Shown piece by piece: positions 11,875 through 21,247 of a DNA stretch of 64,000 bases (position 1 is the first letter of the stretch; every line of letters starts with the position of its first letter). Where the stretch lies: NCBI GenBank assembly GCA_032622095.1, contig CP136067.1:94168707-94232706 (forward strand), read 5' to 3'. The DNA is from Siphonodentalium dalli (Eukaryota; Mollusca; Scaphopoda; Gadilida; Siphonodentaliidae). A program made the translations under genes and the position numbers. Below the pieces are notes generated by a model that saw nothing but the letters and a program-made list of their open reading frames with translations, had not been told where the DNA came from and did no database searches.

Positions 11875-12480
11875 TATATATATATATATAAGATATTTTA
11901 TAGAGGCACGGACTCAGTGTGAGTGTCCATAGTTTCATATATATGTTTTCTTAATTCAGTGAACGTGAACAAATTCTCATTTATTATCGAAATGTCCATG
12001 TATTGATCGGAATGGCACATTGGGATGTCCCTCCGCTGAATTCAAATAAAAAAACCCACATATATATCTATACGTCCATTGGGTGATGTCACTGTCAGAT
12101 GCCTTGAGCTGTCCTGAAATAGCTGACATGTTTTGTATTCATTGTGAAACTCAGCGTGCATAGTCCTCGCGAATCCGACTGTTCCGACATGACATTGATA
12201 TTATAATTGCGCCTTAGTCTGATCTATTATATCCAACAACCCAGGGGAAATTGGACCACTGTGTGCTGTAACACTTAGTTCGATTTTCATCTAACATGCC
12301 GCAATTAACCGTGACATTTTCAATCTCATGCCAACAAAAGAGTTCGTCAACGGGTGGGTAATTCTGACATATGAATGTGCGATATCAGGTCATGGGGCAC
12401 TTCAAGGTTGCTAGATATATTGTTTACTTCTTATGAGCCGTGTGTTGTGTACTTATACAATCCTATATATAAAGGATCTC
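11875..12480. other. Non-coding stretch
   Basis: It starts with an (AT)n tract and a GAGGCACGGACTC block also found near 23470. Nothing else is recognised. Confidence 0.3.
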
Positions 12481-12600
12481 CAACGAGTTATGTTGGGATA
12501 TAAGATTTTATGAAACGAGTTTAAATTGATAAATTTGATTCAGTGAATCAAATTTATCAAACTTGTTTCATAAAATCTTATATCCCAACATAACGTGTTG
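12481..12600. mobile_element. 120 bp palindrome
   Basis: CAACGAGTTATGTTGGGATA at the left and its near-exact complement TATCCCAACATAACGTGTTG at the right form a nearly continuous hairpin centred on TTGATTCAGTGAATCAA. A small foldback MITE is likely. No TSD was seen. Confidence 0.7.
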
Positions 12601-12773
12601 AATCTTGTAACACATGAAAACAAAAACTAGAGCTTTATGCCTTTTTAACAAATTAAAATTTTTAAAAGATGCTGAAAAATGCATGTAAAATGCATACATG
12701 CACGGCGTTGGCTGAGACGCTTCAGAACCGTATACGACAGTATTGTGCGCTCTGCCTTGCGACGAATCATATA

Positions 12774-13384
12774 TCTATTATATATTTGGGAAGATCTGTG
12801 TGTCTGTCTGTGTGTCTGTGTGTTCGCGATGAACACGAAAACGGCCCACCCGATTTCGATGAAACTTGGTATGTGGGGGTATTTTCGGCCGGGGACGAAC
12901 ATAGGCATATTAATTTGTCCGTGCGACGTGACATTGACCTTGAAATCTGGTCATTTCAAGGTCAAACGCGCGAATATCACGGGATTTCGATGAAACTTGG
13001 TACGTGGGGGGTACTTTCTTATGGCGAGTCTCATAAGCATATTCATTTGCCCGTGCGACGTGACCTTGACCTTGAAATCGGGTAACTTCAAGGTCAAATC
13101 GCCAATTTTGATGGGATTTCGACGAAATTTGATACGTGGGGTTACTTTTGTCCACTGATTGTTTTGGACGGGTCCAATCGTGACCACGACCAGACCTTGA
13201 CCTTCAAAATGATCAATTCAAGGTCAAATAGGGTAAAACCGGATGGATTTCGACGGGCACGTTTGTCGGGTACTTTTGTCCGGGCAGTGTTCTTGGACTG
13301 GTCAAATCGTGACCCCACTTGACCTTGACCTTCAAAATGGACAATTCAAGGTCAAAGCCCGGACGAAGTCGGGTCACCTTCTAG
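12774..13384 (+). mobile_element. Helitron-like element, family 2, copy A
   Basis: It starts with TC after A (TCTATTATATATTTGGGAAG) and ends with the hairpin GCCCGGACGAAGTCGGG, CACCTT and CTAG at 13381-13384. The interior holds repeated GATTTCGATGAAACTTGGTA and CTTGACCTTGAAAT units. No Rep/helicase is present, so it is non-autonomous. It is the first of three elements joined head-to-tail. Confidence 0.82.
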
Positions 13385-14199
13385 TCTTCTATTATATATT
13401 TTGGAAGATCTGTTTGTGTGTGTGTGTGTCTGTCTGTGTGATCGCGATGGACTCGAAAACGACCGAGCCGATTTCGATGAAACTTGGTATGTGGGGGTAT
13501 TTTCGGCCGGGGGGGGGGGGGGGGGGGTGGCATGGGTCTATCAATTTTGAGATCCGAGGTCAACTTTTCACGTACCGCGGTCAAATCTGTTTTTACGCTG
13601 TGTTACGGGACTTTCATTTGAGTTCGGTGCTTACAAATCGATTCGAAACAGCGCGAATAATAAAATGCCAGTCATAATAATGACACTATGAGAATCTTTC
13701 GTGTTTCCTCTTTCCAACGATATATAATGCGTATGTATCCGTTTTAGTTGTCTGCCTCAATTATCAAGAAGAAGTGGTACTATCTTCCATCAGGATAAAA
13801 ACAATGCGTAACTTCTATGACGTCGTTAGACGTCATAACGTTAGACCACGTTAACGCTTAACCGGCCGATGCATTTGACTGTTTCAGACGTCTTGGCGAT
13901 ATCTCGGGCACCGATGGTAATTTATCTTTACGTTGAAACTTGATAATTAATGAGCGTGTGTATATGAGGCGCGTTTATATACTTGAGTGGAAATCAAATC
14001 GGGTTAAACTGGCGGATTTTTACGGACGAAATTTGATGCATAGCATAGGGTATCTCGGTATCCGCCGGGCCGATTTCCCGGTATCCGCTGGGCCGATTTC
14101 CACCATTTTTGGGGTGTTGGTGTTTGACCCCACCTGACCTTGACCTTCAAAATTGTCAATTCAAGGTCAAAGCCCGGACGAAGTCGGGCCACCTTCTAG
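13385..14199 (+). mobile_element. Helitron-like element, family 2, copy B
   Basis: It starts immediately (or 3 nt) after the previous CTAG with TCTTCTATTATATATTTTGG and ends with the same hairpin and CTAG at 14196-14199. It carries a G19 run at 13509-13527. An insert with TCGATTCGAAACAGCGCGAA and CGATGCATTTGACTGTTTCA is shared with copy C but absent from copy A. Confidence 0.8.
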
Positions 14200-14853
14200 T
14201 CTATTATATATTTTGGAAGATCTGTATGTGTGTACGTGTGTGTGTGTGTCTGTGTGATCGCGATGGACTCGAAAACGGCCGAGCCGATTTCGATGAAACT
14301 TGGTATGTGGGGGTATTTTCGGCCGGGGGTGGCATGGGCCTATTAATTTTCAGATCCGATGTCAACTTTTCACGTGCCGAGGTCAAATCTGTTTTTACGC
14401 TGTGTTAAGGGACTTTCATTAGAGTTCGGTGCCTACAAATCGATTCGAAACAGCGCGAATAATAAAATGCCAGTCATAATAATGACACTGTGAGAATCTT
14501 TCGTGTTTCCTCTTTCCAACGATATATAATGCGTATGTATCCGTTTTAGTTATCTGCCTGAATTATCAAGAAGAAGTGGTACTATCTTCCATCGGGATAA
14601 AAACAATGCGTAACTTCTATGACGTCGTTAGATGTCATAACGTTAGATCACGTTAACGCTTAACCGGCCGATGCATTTGACTGTTTCAGACGTCTTGGCG
14701 ATATCTCGGGCACCGATGGTAATTTATCTTTACGTTGAAACTTGATAATTATAGAGCGTGTGTATGACCTTCAAAATGATCAATTCAATGTCAAATCGGG
14801 TAAGCGGTAATTTACTTGGCGCGATGCCAAGTATCCCGGGAACCACCAGCTAG
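14200..14853 (+). mobile_element. Helitron-like element, family 2, copy C with different 3' end
   Basis: It starts right at the base after copy B's CTAG (TCTATTATATATTTTGGAAG) and is near-identical to copy B over several hundred bases. It then ends in a different hairpin, ACTTGGCGCGATGCCAAGT, before ATCCCGGGAACCACCAG and CTAG at 14850-14853, followed by T. The 5' end and the core thus belong to family 2, while the 3' terminator is another type. Confidence 0.75.
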
Positions 14854-14894
14854 TATCCACTAGTGATCATTATAGGGATTTCATGTGATATGTA

Positions 14895-15078
14895 TGGAAT
14901 CCTATTAGGGCCACTTCCTAATGGCGCTGTCGGCGCGCGCCGAAAGCGACAAAAAATGCGCCATTAGTAACGACATATTTTGTCGCTTTCGGCGCGTTAC
15001 TAATGGCGCACTTTTTGTCGCTTTCGGCGCGCGCCGAAAGCGCCATTAGGATGTGCATGGCCCTATAATAGGATTCCA
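14895..15078. mobile_element. GC-rich MITE B, complete copy
   Basis: TA (14893-14894) and TA (15079-15080) flank the ends TGGAATCCTATTAGGGCC and GGCCCTATAATAGGATTCCA. The interior has nested hairpins of GGCGCGCGCCGAAAGCGAC and GTCGCTTTCGGCGCG separated by TGCGCCATTAGTAACG. A TA duplication is typical of Tc1/mariner-type MITEs. Its GC content contrasts strongly with its surroundings. Confidence 0.75.
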
Positions 15079-15172
15079 TAGTAATATGCATATATTCGTT
15101 TATATCCGATGTGCCGTAGCTGATTATATAAGCTTAGTCGATCTGAGTGAGGTTTTTTCGCGAGCCAATTAA

Positions 15173-15409
15173 CGCTTCCATGAATGGAGCTTCCTGAAAT
15201 TTTGCGAAAACTCGGTGCCATGGCAATGCATTCTCTAATATATGCGAGCCCCACAAAGTGAACCTCGCACATATAAGAGAATGCATTGGCCTAACAATAT
15301 TTACTTTGACCTTGTAAGCCAGTCCATTCTCTTGTATTATATGCGAGCCCCCCCTATGGATAGTTGATGCTGCACCAGCGCAGCTTCCGTCATGGACCAC
15401 ATGAAAGGG
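15173..15409. mobile_element. TTAA-flanked MITE
   Basis: TTAA at 15169-15172 and 15410-15413 flank ends CGCTTCCATG (left) and CATGAAAGGG (right), which are imperfect complements. It contains one palindromic AATGCATTCTC module at 15222-15290 and a diverged one at about 15321-15360. It is piggyBac-like by its TSD, with no transposase. Confidence 0.55.
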
Positions 15410-15413
15410 TTAA

Positions 15414-15988
15414 TATGAGGGGGGTGTCAACATTGACATAAGAGTGCAAGAAAATAAACCGACACTGGATTGCGTTTTATTGCGCTATAGGGAAAAGCCA
15501 TAATACAACACACACTTTCTTCTCATTATCTTCATCCGGGCACTCTGAACCAACGGGGCCGGCATGTTCGTTATGTCGCAATACTCAAAGTGCCACTTTA
15601 AAGATTTTCAATCCATGGCAATATATTAAATATGTTCATCTGTGACAATCCACCCTTTCTTGTCGGTGCACGTATATGAACTGCTGTACGTACCGGTGTA
15701 CTCACCTGTCATGTTTTATACTAGTATACTGTTTTGTGATAGGAATTTGCCGCAACCCATTAAATACATATTAAAGATTATAACCTGTGACGATCCACGG
15801 AAAATAATTAGCCTTGTTTTGTATATCCCCCTTTATCGAGTTGCAACCAAAACTGTCATAGCGGAACCGTAATACGTACATCGATGAATAATTTTCCATT
15901 ATTTTCACGGTAGAATTGCGAGAAAAAAAATGAAGTTAACAAACACCCGGACATAACAGGTCCTTTTAAAGATGATTACATGTGAAAA
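15414..15988. other. Non-coding stretch
   Basis: No gene or recognisable repeat. GAAAATAAACCGACA near 15450 recurs near 17165. Confidence 0.3.
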
Positions 15989-15990
15989 TA

Positions 15991-16248
15991 CGCACTGTCA
16001 CTAATTCGCCGCCATATTGGATCCACCAGGTCCGGTTCTGTGGTTTCATAGAATCATCCACTCCCGGTTCCGTTGTTTTAGTGCTACAGGTCAAAATTCT
16101 GGAGTAGCATTGCCATGTATGGAGCTTTTGAATATTCATGACTTCCATATATGGAAATGCTACTCCAGAACTTTGACCTAAAACCAGCACTAAAACCACG
16201 GAACCGGACATGGTGGGTCCAATATGGCCGCGAGTTAGTGACAGGGTG
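15991..16248. mobile_element. TA-flanked MITE D, copy 1
   Basis: TA at 15989-15990 and 16249-16250 flank the ends CGCACTGTCACTAATTCG and CGAGTTAGTGACAGGGTG. Both ends continue with GCCATATTGGATCCACC or its complement, and the centre is an inverted pair CTGGAGTAGCAT / ATGCTACTCCAG. It has a Tc1/mariner-like TSD and no ORF of its own. Confidence 0.7.
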
Positions 16249-16329
16249 TACTCTCTTAAATCCACCCTCTATATTTACCTTTATCCAGATGCATGAATGC
16301 AACCAAGACTGTAATATCGAAACTTTCTA

Positions 16330-16680
16330 TCCATGAATTCGATGGTCCCCGTATCATTAGATTCCAACAACAACAACATTTCTTAAAAAGACGCTTTAGT
16401 TATCAGAATCGATTAATTAACAAAGAAAAAATGCTAACCACCGTCAACTCTAATGTAACATTTTCCAAAACGTGTTATATATCAACACTTTGTTCAACGC
16501 AATTTGGTATAGAGTATACATGTACGTCGGTCGGCTCGTTAAATATTTGCTAGGCCGCCAAAATAGTCCAGGTGGTGAAAAATAACAGATTTAAAAAATC
16601 GGTATCTGATAACTCTGAGCTTTGATGGGTGGGTTCTCTACACGAATAAAATATGTTTTACCCCCGAAACAAAGAAATAG
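16330..16680 (+). repeat. Dispersed repeat A, copy 3
   Basis: ATTCGATGGTCCCCGTATCA, a short CAACAACAACA, the TTAGTTATCAGAATCGATTA block and the GAGCTTTGATGGGTGG / TTTTACCCCCGAAA tail occur in the same order as at 4440. The short (CAA)n explains the length difference. Confidence 0.6.
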
Positions 16681-16842
16681 GTACCTTTAAATGTGGAGTT
16701 ATCTTCTGCATACTATAGTACAACAGCAGTATCTAACGGAGGTGTCTATCTTACGTACTATATTCGGTAAGATAGACAACTCTGGTAGAGCTTGGTACTA
16801 TAAGTGACTGCGAGCGGATGACCTACATAAGTGAGGACATTG

Positions 16843-17110
16843 GGACGGTAGAGGGTAAAGTCGCAAGAGCTATACTCGACCTTCACCTCAGAATTGGCAG
16901 TCACGTTATATTCAACTAATTAACGGGTCTTTTTGCGGGGTGGTTTCTAGAACACCAAAGTGGGTGGAACATCTTGATATATAAGTCAAATTGCACATGC
17001 GGGGCGGGTGGAGTCGATTTGAGATTATAGATTGCGCGCCCTACGAGTATACCATTGATCGAGGTCAATGACGAGTATAGCTCTTGCGACATTATCCCTC
17101 TACCAATTGG
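16843..17110. mobile_element. Inverted-repeat element, ~270 bp
   Basis: GTCGCAAGAGCTATACTCG at 16860-16878 pairs with CGAGTATAGCTCTTGCGAC at about 17071-17089. The outer GGTAGAGGG also pairs with CCCTCTACC. The 16740-16780 flank has its own TGTCTATCTTAC / GTAAGATAGACA hairpin. Confidence 0.55.
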
Positions 17111-17190
17111 GTAATATATGCCCGCTCTCTTGCACATTGATCATACATGTAAGCGGTACAAGAAAATAAACCGACATTGATTCGCGTTTA

Positions 17191-17686
17191 AAGGCCCACT
17201 TAATTTTTGAGTCACCGATTAGTTTTTTTTATAGTGACTTGATATGCGGTTTTAATAACAATATATATATGCCATAACATATGATTAAAATACTATAATT
17301 CATGACCATTTGAAACATATGTGTCTCATAAAATGCCCATAGAGAAATAGAAAACAGCTGAAATCATATAAAGATCCCCCATTTTGGCTTCCAGAATGCA
17401 ACATAATTCAAATTAAAGATGGATTTTCAATGAAGAGTGAATAACTATAACTTTAAGATATAGAGTTATTCCCCCTCCATTGAAAATAATACACTTTTTA
17501 CTACAATCTAGATGACAAAAACACGTTGGTAACTAAAAAAACCAACATGTTCACGGTTTATTACACCGGATAAGTTTATAATACAATGTTTTGGAGTTTC
17601 CTTTTTCAAACGGTATATATAATATGGCATATATTTTATATATGTGATCTGGGGGGGGGGGGGGGGTCGAAAATTAAGTGGGTCTT
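17191..17686. mobile_element. TA-flanked MITE E, copy 1
   Basis: TA at 17189-17190 and 17687-17688 flank AAGGCCCACTTAATTTTTGA and TCGAAAATTAAGTGGGTCTT. The interior is AT-rich, with GAATGCAACATAATTC and a G16 run near 17651-17666. It is aligned in inverted order with 19677-20091. Confidence 0.65.
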
Positions 17687-17688
17687 TA

Positions 17689-18144
17689 ATTGAGGGGAAG
17701 GCTATAATATAAAATATTAAAGATGTTCATCTATATCTATTAGTTACTGGCGCATCACATAAACAACAGCTGTACCAGTGTAGACTCATAAATAAGCTAA
17801 AGATAATAAACTGTCAGAAATGGACCAGACCTGATGACGACATAAACATTATATTTATGACATTTGTGTAGTATTTCTTGGGGAAAACACGCTATTTCCA
17901 TTTAGACGCATAAATATCAGTTAAACTCTTTGTTATGATTTGGCAAAAAACACGAATATAATATTTTTGTTTTACAGCCTATAAAGGTAACCGATATTAT
18001 TTTTTTTTAAAGAAGATATTAATATGTTAATTGTTGTCGCCTTGAACCATGGATCAAGCTTTGACGTCATCAGATTATATCCAAAACAATATACAGTCTA
18101 TATAATTAGAATACTTGCCGAAACCTGACAAATTACTCGGGGAA
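17689..18144. other. AT-rich non-coding stretch
   Basis: No gene or repeat is recognised before the minisatellite. Confidence 0.3.
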
Positions 18145-18958
18145 AACAGGGTTAGGGTATATACAGTATATCTAGATCTAACAGGGTTAGGGTATATACA
18201 GTATATCTATATCTAGATCTAACAGGGTTAGGGTACATACAGTATATCTAGATCTAACAGGGTTAGGGTATATACAGTATATCTATATCTAACAGGGTTA
18301 GGGTATATACAGTATATCTAGAGCTAACATGGTTGGGGTATATACAGTATATCTAGATCTAACAGGGTTAGGGTATATACAGTATATCTAGATCTAACAG
18401 GGTTAGGGTATATACAGTATATCTAGATCTAACAGGGTTAGGGTATATACAGTATATCTAGATATAACAGGGTTAGGGTATATACAGTATATCTAGATCT
18501 AACAGGGTTAGGGTATATACAGTATATCTAGATCTAACATGGTTAGGGTATATACAGTATATATAACAGGGTTATGGTATATACAGTATATATAACAGGG
18601 TTAGGGTATATACAGTATATATAACATGGTTATGTATATACAGTATATCTAGATCTAACAGGGTTAGGGTATATACAGTATATCTAGATCTAACAGGGTT
18701 AGGGTATATACAGTATATCTAGATCTAACAGGGTTAGGGTATATACCGTATATATAACAGGGTTAGGGTATATACAGTATATATAACAGGGTTAGGGTAT
18801 ATACAGTATATATAGATCTAACAGGGTTAGGGTATATACAGTATATCTAGATCTAACAGGGTTAGGGTATATACAGTATATCTAGATCTAACAGGGTTAG
18901 GGTATATACAGTATATCTAGATCTAACAGGGTTAGGGTATATACAGTATATCTAGATC
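18145..18958 (+). repeat. Minisatellite with embedded TTAGGG motif
   Basis: About 800 bp of tandem units near 36 bp reading AACAGGGTTAGGGTATATAC plus AGTATATCTAGATCT, with shorter 25-27 bp variants lacking the CTAGATCT part. Over twenty units are present and are highly homogeneous. Each unit carries GGGTTAGGG, one and a half telomere repeats, but the array is interstitial. Confidence 0.9.
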
Positions 18959-19676
18959 ATACATTAATTTCTACTCTAGCTACGCTCGTATAAATCATAT
19001 TCCACCCCAATGACATGGCTATATAGGGTCTCCGTTAAATTGATGTTTTCCCCATTGAACCTGACCCAAACTGCCATGTTTGCGAAATACATTCGCACCC
19101 ATCCCCTTGTGTTGGAATTATTCAAACATTCCAACTGTTGGAAATTTCCAATCTGACTCTCTCCTATAACGAAACTTTGACTAAATATAGAAAACAATGC
19201 TAACAACAAATTCCCAAATAATTGTTAATTATTGGTTGGAAAATCAAACAATGACAACAATTACAACCTATATATGCGGCATAAAATTTCCAACAAAATT
19301 TATGTTGTGTGAGGCATGAAATTTCCCCCCCCCCAAACCCCGTTTCGATCCGTTCAAATGATGCGAACGTGTTGATGTTCTGGATGGGAACTTTATAACA
19401 TCGAACAAACAATGAAGGGAATATATTTCTTTGTTAATAGTTGTTCCTTAATGATTTATTTTATAGTAGGGGCCGTGGTCCCAGCTCGAGATTGCATGAT
19501 TTTTGTGACTTTTACGAGTCAATATCGCAATAAACATTGAATTATTTCCCGGGATAAATTCCATGATTGTGAGGGACGCAAATCGAAATCGGCTCAACAA
19601 ACTTGAACACAATCACATATATCAAGCAACCACGAGCTGGGACATTCACCTGCATGCACTGTGAAATACATTACTA
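18959..19676. repeat. Non-coding stretch with repeat C
   Basis: 19120-19320 contains TTCCAACTGTTGGAAATTTCC and related blocks (repeat C). The rest shows nothing recognisable. Confidence 0.4.
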
Positions 19677-20091
19677 AAGGCTCACTTAATTTTCGAACCC
19701 CCAGATAATTTTATGTAAAATATATGCCATATTATATACCATTTGAAAGAGGAAGCTCCAAAACATTGTATCACCAACTTATTCGGTGTACTAAACTGTG
19801 AACATGTTGTTTTTGTTGAGATACTGACTTGTGTTCTGTGCTCAAGTTTCATTATTTTCAATGTAAGGAGATTAACTCTATATCTTAAGATATTCCATTG
19901 AAATTACATTTTTTGCTTGAATTATGTTGCATTCTGGGAGTCATAACGGGGGAAATATTTCTATTTCGAACGTTTCAAAAGGTGATGAATTATAATATTT
20001 TAATCATATTTTATGGCATAGATTGTTATTAAAACCGTATATCAAGGCACTATAAAAATATAATCAGTGGCTCGAAAATTAAATGGGCCTT
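19677..20091. mobile_element. TA-flanked MITE E, copy 2
   Basis: TA at 19675-19676 and 20092-20093 flank AAGGCTCACTTAATTTTCGA and TCGAAAATTAAATGGGCCTT. The interior matches 17191-17686 in reverse orientation, for example AATTATGTTGCATTC here against GAATGCAACATAATTC there. Confidence 0.65.
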
Positions 20092-20160
20092 TAACCCTTT
20101 CAGTGCCAAGTCCGATTTTTGTATCAACCCATATTTCCTTGATCATTTTTCAAATTTAAT

Positions 20161-20235
20161 GATTATAATAATGTGACACATTGATGGAAAGAGCTCTTAG
20201 AGCTCTTTCCATCAATGTATCACATTATTATAATC
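20161..20235. repeat. 75 bp perfect-looking hairpin
   Basis: GATTATAATAATGTGACACA at the left and its complement at the right meet at GAGCTC-TTA-GAGCTC. It follows TTAACCCTTTCAGTGCC at 20092, the start of a TTAA-type terminus, so it is probably the core of a decayed MITE. Confidence 0.6.
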
Positions 20236-20264
20236 AATAAATTGGTCACAGGACCTGTTATTAA

Positions 20265-20668
20265 GGAGGAGGTCAAGTGATCAATTTTAAATGGGTATTT
20301 CCACGCAAATCGCCACATCAACAGTTACTGAGTAGCAAATATTTCTGGGTGTGAATTTGTGCGGTATTGAAAACAATACATATTTACCTGGCGGCTCGGC
20401 TTGCCATTTGTTTCATTAGACGGTTGGTGCATATATTTTTGAATTTTATATTAATTTTTCAAAAATATGTCCAGTGCTGTAATCCCAGAAAAATGTTTAA
20501 AAAAATAAATGTATAGCAAAAATTGACAAATTACCAAGACCAGTCGCCAGTTAAATGCCATGTCTGTTTAATAATATGGCTGCTTTAGTTTCCAGACAAC
20601 TGTTTCACAAATAACTTTTGCTGCGGAAATTTGCATCCCTATTCAAAATTGATCACTTGACCTCCCAC
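20265..20668. mobile_element. TTAA-flanked MITE F
   Basis: TTAA at 20261-20264 and 20669-20672 flank GGAGGAGGTCAAGTGATCAA and TTGATCACTTGACCTCCCAC, about 24 bp inverted ends with two mismatches. There is no ORF. By its TSD it belongs to the TTAA-specific class. Confidence 0.65.
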
Positions 20669-20784
20669 TTAACTAAGAAATATATTACATGCGCTGTTAT
20701 TTCCTCAATGTTATAAACGTCCCTGTCAGAACATAAAACAGTTCCCATGTTTTGAACTGTTGGAGTATGATCGGTACCGAAAAT

Positions 20785-21243
20785 GTGACCCGCCATATCA
20801 AATCCAGTCGGAAGTCGGGATTTTTTTTACCCTGTGCCAATGCATTCTCTTATATATGCGAGTCGTCCATAGGTCGCCTCGTATATATAAGAGAATGCAT
20901 TGGCCTAACAATTTTTTACAATTTTAATAATTTGTTCTTGTATTCTTTAACAATTTTATAATTTCACACATACAGAGCCCCAGACAAACATGATCAGACG
21001 ACACTCTTCTATGTGCTTCTATATATGTGTGGGGCTCCCTGCAGGGTAATGGATGTTTTTTTATTTTATGTCCTAAAAATTGTAATAAACATTTATTTAA
21101 AAAACATGATAAAAAATTGTTAAGCCAATGCATTTCTCTTATATATGCGAGGCGATCTATGGTCGACTCGCATATATAAGAGAATGCATTGGCACAGGGT
21201 AAAAAAATCCCGACTTCCGACTGGATTTGATATGGCGGGTCAC
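20785..21243. mobile_element. MITE G, copy 1 (4-bp TSD AAAT)
   Basis: AAAT at 20781-20784 and 21244-21247 flank the ends GTGACCCGCCATATCAAATC and its complement. The TIRs are about 120 bp and each contains a palindromic CCAATGCATTCTCTTATA module (20836-20904 and 21124-21193). The core carries CAGAGCCCCAGACAAACATG and TGTGGGGCTCCCTGCAGGG. No coding capacity. Confidence 0.85.
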
Positions 21244-21247
21244 AAAT

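Noticed and set aside
18145..18958. True telomere or chromosome end
   Set aside because: TTAGGG occurs once or so per 36-bp unit and complex sequence continues on both sides.
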